Shown: piece by piece, positions 31,401-34,531 of the stretch | How positions within the stretch are numbered: position 1 is the stretch's first letter | Layout: each line of letters starts with the position of its first letter | Assembly (NCBI GenBank): GCA_038200385.1 | Contig: JBBPYA010000354.1 | Coordinates: 1-34,531 of the forward strand | DNA: 34,531 nt | Reading direction: 5' to 3' | Origin: JBBPYA01 sp038200385 | GTDB lineage: Bacteria; Actinomycetota; Actinomycetes; Mycobacteriales; Geodermatophilaceae | Translations under genes and position numbers: made by a program | Notes under the pieces: model-generated | What the model saw: only the letters and a program-made list of their open reading frames with translations | Told to the model about the DNA's origin: nothing | The model's database searches: none

Positions 31401-31659
31401 AGCCGGCGCGCCGCGGGACGTGGTAGCCCTTCATCGTCCGGTACCGGGGGAACACGTCCTTGAACACCCGGGCCTCGACGTGGTGGGTGCCCGGCCGCCC
31501 GTTCGCGGTCGGGGGACCCTCGTAGAAAATCCAACTGGGCCGCCCGGCCGACGCGTCGAGGCTGCGCTGGAACACCTTGCCCTCGCGCCAGCCGGCGAGG
31601 ATCTCCTGCTCCAGCGCCGGCAGGTCGACCTGCGGGGGCAACGGTCGGGGTCGGGCCAT
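28420..31659 (-). CDS. ileS: Isoleucyl-tRNA synthetase, eukaryote-like type
   Basis: 1079 residues. The class I signature region reads FYEGPPTANGRPGTHHVEARVFKD (shown in part; His59-His60), the second motif is DGRKMSKHLGNIL (KMSK 594-597), WDCHGLPVELAVE is present, and CPRCGTGLSDHEVAQGY and CPVCG are zinc-type cysteine pairs. The editing domain and anticodon-binding domain are full length. The form of the HIGH region and the length place it in the eukaryote-like (type 2) IleRS lineage, some members of which are less sensitive to mupirocin; that is inference. The ATG at 31659 is set by GGAGG ten bases upstream; the open frame before it is the T-box leader. It is convergent with the divIVA block. 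Confidence 0.96.
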   Translation of the reverse strand: MARPRPLPPQVDLPALEQEILAGWREGKVFQRSLDASAGRPSWIFYEGPPTANGRPGTHHVEARVFKDVFPRYRTMKGYHVPRRAGWDCHGLPVELAVETELGFTGKQDIEAYGVAQFNARCRESVQRHVAEFERLTERIGFWVDADEAYWTMDASYVESVWWSLKQIYDQGLLVEDHRVAPYCPRCGTGLSDHEVAQGYETVVDPSVYVRFPVTSGAWAGRADLLVWTTTPWTLVSNTAVAVHPEVTYVVARADVGTFVVAEPLLAEVLGDGAEILASMTGQELERTSYARPFELVDIPDAHYVITARYVTTSDGTGLVHQSPAFGADDLAAVREYGMPVVNPIGRDGHFGADVPLVGGMFFKAADAVLVADLRERGLLLRAQDYQHSYPHCWRCHTALLYYALPSWYIRTSTVKDLLLAENDRTDWHPASIKHGRYGDWLNNNVDWALSRDRYWGTPLPIWRCPDGHDTCVGSLAELSALAGQDVTGLDPHRPYVDDIGLACPVCGVEAFRVPQIIDGWYDSGSMPFAQWGAPHRNNAEFEASFPGQFICEGIDQTRGWFYTMMVVSTLVFGRSSYETVLCLGHILAEDGRKMSKHLGNILEPLPLMDRHGADALRWFMVAGGSPWSPRRIGHAALEEIVRKVLLTYWNTASFFTLYADAAQYDPVETPAPPVRERPLLDRWALSELHRTVLEVDAALDRFDPPRAGRRLSEFIDDLSNWYVRRSRRRFWDGDTAALATLHECLEVLTRLMAPIVPFITEAVHRAVVSAAWPDLPDSVHLRDWPSVGDDGGLVDERLAEQVALVRRLVELGRAARTQSKVRTRQPLGRALVAAPGWAELSAPLRAEVAEELNVGTLVALGTDGSELVDVTVKANFRTLGRRFGKDVQQVAAAVAAADPAALAAAVRAGSAHVDLDGTPGELTGTVPLGPDELIVTETPRAGWAVATDRGESLALDLRVTPELRRAGLAREVIRAVQDARKTSGLAISDRIALWWVAGDRADGVPAGEPGADRVGGPATADPSDAAEPAEAARALREHAALVAAEVLATSYLEGPPPDAELPEFRVEPGVRFWLTRAG

Positions 31660-31870
31660 CGGTTCGGGTCCTCCGTCGTGGTCAGTGCCGACCGTCGTGG
31701 TCAGTGCCGACAGAGAGACGACCCGAACGGGCCGCGGTACCACTCTCCTTGGGCCCGCACCCGGCGGACCCCGCTCTTGTCCTGCAGGTGCCGGGTCTAC
31801 TGAGGCCTCGTCCGGAGGGGCCGGCCCGTTCTTCCGGCGGCTCGGGGGTGATGTTCACGCCGGCCAGGCC
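31660..31870 (-). promoter_or_regulatory. Translational T-box riboswitch of ileS
   Basis: Read on the minus strand, a GGCCGGC stem base (31865-31859 with 31825-31819) encloses a short stem I whose loop GTGAACATCACC holds the specifier ATC (31852-31850) followed by A. The T-box AGAGTGGTACCGCGG (31746-31732) contains TGGT (31742-31739), whose last base suits the A73 discriminator of tRNA-Ile. The arms GGGCC and GGCCC flank it as an antisequestrator. A later GTTCGGGTC (3' of the T-box) pairs with GACCCGAAC just before the ATG, sequestering the GGAGG site (31674-31670). The lack of a terminator U-tract and the ultrashort stem I match the actinobacterial ileS class, which controls translation. Uncharged tRNA-Ile should expose the ribosome site. 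Confidence 0.9.
31674..31711. repeat. 19-bp tandem duplication in the ileS leader
   Basis: CGTCGTGGTCAGTGCCGAC occurs twice head to tail (31674-31692 and 31693-31711) with no mismatch. It lies between the T-box and the ribosome site, inside the loop closed by the sequestrator helix. Confidence 0.95.
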
Positions 31871-32078
31871 CCCGGGCTCGCACCGTCCCCGGGTCGCTTC
31901 GGGCTGCGTCCGGCGCTACTGGTCCCGTCAGCGCCGTCCCGATCGTACGCGGGCTGCGGTGGCCCGGACCACCGCATTGGTCGCGTCGTCTGCTTGTCCC
32001 GCCCCGGCCCGGGCCGCCCGGTCCGCGTCCGCGACGCGGGCGGGGGATACGGAAGGATGCGGCGATGCTGGTGCCGCG
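31871..32078. other. ileS-antiporter divergent intergenic region
   Basis: No gene is supported. TACGAT on the minus strand (31947-31942) is a possible -10 for the ileS leader, giving a leader of about 275 bases; its -35 is poor. No convincing promoter for the plus-strand antiporter gene was found. Confidence 0.4.
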
Positions 32079-33572
32079 GTGAACGAGCAGTTCACCCTCG
32101 CCCTGCTCGTGGGCGCGCTGGTGGTGCTGGCTGCGGCGCTCGCGGTGCGGGCTTCCACCCGGCTGGGCCTGCCGAGCCTGCTGGTCTACCTCGGGTTGGG
32201 CGTCGTGCTCGGCGAGTCGGGCGTGGGGCTGCGCTTCGACGACGCCGAGCTGACCCGCACCCTAGGCATCTGCGCCCTCGTGGTCATCCTGGCCGAGGGC
32301 GGGCTGACGACCCGGTGGTCGGTCGTTCGCGACGCCGTACCCCGCAGCGTCGTCCTGGCCACCGTCGGTGTGGCGGTCAGCGTGGGTGTCACGGGGACGG
32401 CCGTGGTCCTGGCGCTGGGGGTCTCGTGGCAGACCGGGATGCTCCTGGGAGCCGTGGTGTCCTCCACCGACGCAGCCGCGGTGTTCGCCACGCTGCGCGG
32501 GCTCGGCCTGCCGCGCCGGGTCACCGCCACCCTGGAGCTGGAGTCGGGGATGAACGACGCCCCGGTGATCATCGTCGTGGTGCTGCTGTCCAGCGACGCC
32601 ATGGTCGCGCTGCCGGCGGCGTTCGGGCAGCTGGTCTACGAGCTGCTGGCGGGGGCGGCCTTCGGTGCCGCGCTCGGGTGGCTCGGTGCGGCTGTCCTGC
32701 GCCGCAGCGCGCTGCCGGTGTCCGGGCTCTACCCGCTGGCGACGGTCGCCTTCTGCGTGACGGCGTACGCCGGCGCCGATCTGGCGCACGCCTCGGGCTT
32801 CCTCGCGGTGTACGTCGCCGGCCTGGTCCTCGGCAACTCGCACCTGCCGCACCGCCGCGCCACGCTCGGGTTCGCGGAGGGTCTGGCCTGGCTGGCCCAG
32901 ATCGGGCTGTTCGTGCTGCTCGGTCTGCTGGTCAGCCCGGCCCGGCTGCTCGACGTGCTCGTCCCGGCGGTGGTGATCGGGCTGGCCCTGCTGCTGGTGG
33001 CCCGGCCGGTCTCGGTGCTGGTCTCGCTGCTGCCGTTCCGGGTGCCCCTGCGGCAGCAGGCGTTCGTGTCATGGGCGGGTCTGCGTGGCGCCGTACCTAT
33101 CGTGCTGGCGACGATCCCGGTCACCGAGTCCGTCCCCGGCGCCCTGCGCCTGTTCGACATCGTCTTCGTGCTCGTCGTCGTGTTCACCCTGATCCAGGGC
33201 ACCACGCTGCCCACGGTCGCGCGGCTGCTGGGGATCACCGACCGGGCCGCGACCCATGAGGTCGACGTCGAGTCCGCGCCGCTGGAGGAACTCGGCGCGG
33301 ACCTGCTGCAGCTGCGGGTCCCGGTCGCGTCCCGGCTGCACGGCGTCTACGTCTCCGAGCTCCGGCTGCCGGAGGACGCGATGGTGACGCTGATCGTCCG
33401 GGATGGGCACTCGTTCGTGCCGAGCCCCACCACGAGGATCGCGCGCGACGATGAGTTGCTCGTGGTCGCCACGTCCGCGGCCCGCCGACGCGCCGAGCTT
33501 CGGCTGCGGGCGGTCAGCCGGGCCGGGCGGCTCGCGCACTGGCGAGGGGAGGGCGGGGAGGAGCGCGGCTGA
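32079..33572 (+). CDS. CvrA/NhaP2-type cation:proton antiporter with TrkA-C domain
   Basis: 497 residues. About twelve transmembrane helices (CPA1 type) span residues 5-385, with VSSTDAAAVFATLRGLGL and LELESGMNDAPVIIVVV carrying the transport-core acidic residues, and FVSWAGLRGAVPIVLATIPV, typical of NhaP/CvrA. The C-terminal ~90 residues form an RCK_C/TrkA-C ligand domain (LRVPVASRLHGVYVSELRLPEDAMVTLIVRDG in outline). The family exchanges K+ or Na+ for H+; the ion is not predictable here. The GTG at 32079 gives the family opening, and the long open frame before it has no similarity. No strong ribosome site is seen. The gene stands alone. Confidence 0.92.
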   Translation: MNEQFTLALLVGALVVLAAALAVRASTRLGLPSLLVYLGLGVVLGESGVGLRFDDAELTRTLGICALVVILAEGGLTTRWSVVRDAVPRSVVLATVGVAVSVGVTGTAVVLALGVSWQTGMLLGAVVSSTDAAAVFATLRGLGLPRRVTATLELESGMNDAPVIIVVVLLSSDAMVALPAAFGQLVYELLAGAAFGAALGWLGAAVLRRSALPVSGLYPLATVAFCVTAYAGADLAHASGFLAVYVAGLVLGNSHLPHRRATLGFAEGLAWLAQIGLFVLLGLLVSPARLLDVLVPAVVIGLALLLVARPVSVLVSLLPFRVPLRQQAFVSWAGLRGAVPIVLATIPVTESVPGALRLFDIVFVLVVVFTLIQGTTLPTVARLLGITDRAATHEVDVESAPLEELGADLLQLRVPVASRLHGVYVSELRLPEDAMVTLIVRDGHSFVPSPTTRIARDDELLVVATSAARRRAELRLRAVSRAGRLAHWRGEGGEERG

Positions 33573-33693
33573 GCCCGGTCCCGTGCCCACCGACTCGCAT
33601 TCCAGGTCAACGGAGGGAATCGCGGTCGCGCTCGGACCGGATCGGCATCCGTAGTGGCTGCGGGCGAGTCGGCCACGCCGTCGGTGAGCCGAA

Positions 33694-33722
33694 TTGTGCG
33701 GGTCGGTCCCCGTCCGTAGGGT
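33694..33722 (+). promoter_or_regulatory. Promoter of the TraR/DksA gene
   Basis: TTGTGC (33694-33699) and TAGGGT (33717-33722) are separated by 17 bases. The start of transcription would be near 33729, about 55 bases before the GTG start codon. The remaining gap from 33573 shows no gene. Confidence 0.55.
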
Positions 33723-33783
33723 GAGCGCGCTCGATCAGGCAGTGAGCAGCCCCGATTGGTGGCCGCGAGGGAAGGACGGCACG

Positions 33784-34518
33784 GTGGCGAAGAGTTCTGC
33801 TGGTTCTCGGACCGGATCTGGGACCGCGAGCCCCGCCAAGAAGGCGCCGGCCAAGTCGGCGGGGACCAAGTCGACGGGTACTAAGTCGACGGGCACCAAG
33901 TCGGCGGGTACCAAGTCGACGGCCTCGAAGTCGCCGGCCAAGGCGACAGCCAAGGCGCCGGCGAAGAAGCCGGCGGCGAAGAAGGCGAGGACTGCCAAAG
34001 CGCCGGCAAGCAAGGCGCCGGCAAGCAAGGCGCCGGCAAGCAAGGCGCCGGCAAGCAAGGCGCCGGCAAGCAAGGCGGCACCGAAGCGGACGTCGGCAAC
34101 GACCTCGACGAGCACGAAGTCGGCCACCCGCGCGTCCGCGGCCGCGCTGCCGGCCGGGTGGAGTGCCCGGGAGTTGACTGCGGTCCGGCACGACCTGGAA
34201 TCCCAGCTGGATCAGATGCGCTCGGACTACGAGAGCACCATGCGCGCCATCGACGAGCTGCAGGCCCAGGCCAATGACAGCGCGGGCGACGACCAGGCCG
34301 ACGCCGGGAGCAAGACCTTCGAGCGCGAGCACGAGATGTCGCTGGCGAAGAACCGACGGGACCTCATCATCCAGTTCGAGCACGCCGTGGAGCGCATCGA
34401 GGCCGGCCGGTACGGCCTGTGCGAGAGCTGCGGCAAACCGATCGCCAAGGCTCGCCTGCAGGCCTTCCCGGGCGCCACGCTGTGCGTGGAGTGCAAGCAG
34501 CGCGAAGAGCGCCGCTGA
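33784..34518 (+). CDS. TraR/DksA-family zinc-finger protein with Lys/Ala/Pro repeat tail
   Basis: 244 residues. Residues 1-120 are Lys, Ala, Ser, Thr and Pro-rich with two blocks of pentapeptide repeats (GTKST-like, 27-46; APASK, 73-97), resembling histone H1-type tails. A coiled coil follows (LTAVRHDLESQLDQMRSDYESTMRAIDELQAQ), then the C-terminal C4 zinc finger YGLCESCGKPIAKARLQAFPGATLCVECK with Cys213, 216, 234 and 237. DksA/TraR proteins bind the RNA polymerase secondary channel; whether this one does is not known. AGGGAAGGA lies 8 bases before the GTG. In actinobacteria this gene follows ileS and precedes lspA, so lspA is expected just beyond the right edge. Confidence 0.92.
   Translation: MAKSSAGSRTGSGTASPAKKAPAKSAGTKSTGTKSTGTKSAGTKSTASKSPAKATAKAPAKKPAAKKARTAKAPASKAPASKAPASKAPASKAPASKAAPKRTSATTSTSTKSATRASAAALPAGWSARELTAVRHDLESQLDQMRSDYESTMRAIDELQAQANDSAGDDQADAGSKTFEREHEMSLAKNRRDLIIQFEHAVERIEAGRYGLCESCGKPIAKARLQAFPGATLCVECKQREERR
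33862..33921 (+). repeat. Four 15-bp repeats encoding GTKST-like units
   Basis: Four in-frame 15-base units encode GTKST, GTKST, GTKSA and GTKST, with third-position differences between units. A diverged ASKSP unit follows. They make residues 27-46 of the TraR/DksA protein. Confidence 0.85.
34000..34074 (+). repeat. Five perfect 15-bp repeats encoding APASK
   Basis: GCGCCGGCAAGCAAG is repeated five times without a single mismatch (34000-34074). The identity, including silent positions, indicates a recent or actively homogenised expansion, in contrast to the diverged block at 33862-33921 in the same gene. Confidence 0.97.
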
Positions 34519-34531
34519 CCGTCTCGGTCGA

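Noticed and set aside
31660..31743. N-terminal extension of ileS to an earlier in-frame start
   Set aside because: The extension would translate the T-box and part of the 19-bp duplication. GGAGG ten bases before the ATG at 31659 and the family start decide for the shorter protein.
34000..34074. Short direct repeats considered as a CRISPR array
   Set aside because: The units are 15 bp, contiguous and without spacers, and are in frame within a protein gene.
1..34531. Insertion sequences, prophage, tRNA or rRNA genes, attachment sites
   Set aside because: No transposase, integrase, terminal inverted repeats, tRNA-like fold or rRNA segment was recognised by eye on either strand; a tRNA scan could not be run.

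Overview
The window is a chromosomal segment of a high-GC actinobacterium. It carries the division and cell wall (dcw) cluster in actinobacterial order: mraZ, rsmH, ftsL, ftsI, murE, murF, mraY, murD, ftsW, murG, murC, ftsQ, ftsZ, pgeF, yggS, sepF, yggT and divIVA. ftsA is absent, sepF and divIVA/wag31 follow ftsZ, and MurE has a DNPR motif that predicts meso-diaminopimelate peptidoglycan. The flanks (dinB, DUF3040, transglutaminase/DUF58/MoxR, ileS, TraR/DksA) recall Frankiales- or Geodermatophilales-like lineages, but the sequence alone does not let me name a genus.

Layout. 1-1224 (minus) is a three-gene operon (TIGR03086-type protein cut by the window edge, SRPBCC protein, ArsR regulator) behind a promoter flanked by two matching inverted repeats. 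1383-3230 (plus) holds dinB behind a perfect LexA-type palindrome, then a DUF3040 membrane protein. A strong hairpin at 3343-3381 lies between DUF3040 and the convergent operon moxR / DUF58 / DUF3488-transglutaminase (8184 to 3458, minus). From 8435 to 28417 (plus) runs the dcw block. It opens with four MraZ-type boxes at exact 10-bp spacing. From murE to ftsQ every junction is a 4-base ATGA or GTGA overlap. One gene foreign to the usual order, an AhpD-like peroxidase-family protein, sits between ftsQ and ftsZ. The block ends with a 58-residue membrane protein at 28241-28417 whose stop lies 2 bases from the stop of convergent ileS.

ileS (minus, 31659 to 28420) has an ileS-type translational T-box leader (AUC specifier, UGGU T-box bulge) that contains a perfect 19-bp tandem duplication. 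A CvrA/NhaP-like antiporter (32079-33572) and a TraR/DksA zinc-finger protein with a histone-H1-like repeat tail (33784-34518) complete the window.

How the genes work together. MurE, MurF, MurD, MurC, MraY and MurG make lipid II. FtsW and FtsI polymerise and cross-link it at the septum. FtsL, FtsQ, FtsZ and SepF assemble the divisome, and DivIVA organises polar growth. MraZ and RsmH are the conserved regulatory pair at the head of the cluster. No mobile element, CRISPR array, rRNA or tRNA was seen. The least conventional features are the AhpD-like insertion with a leaderless-type promoter, in-frame tandem repeats in rsmH, ftsL and the TraR gene, and the duplication in the T-box leader.
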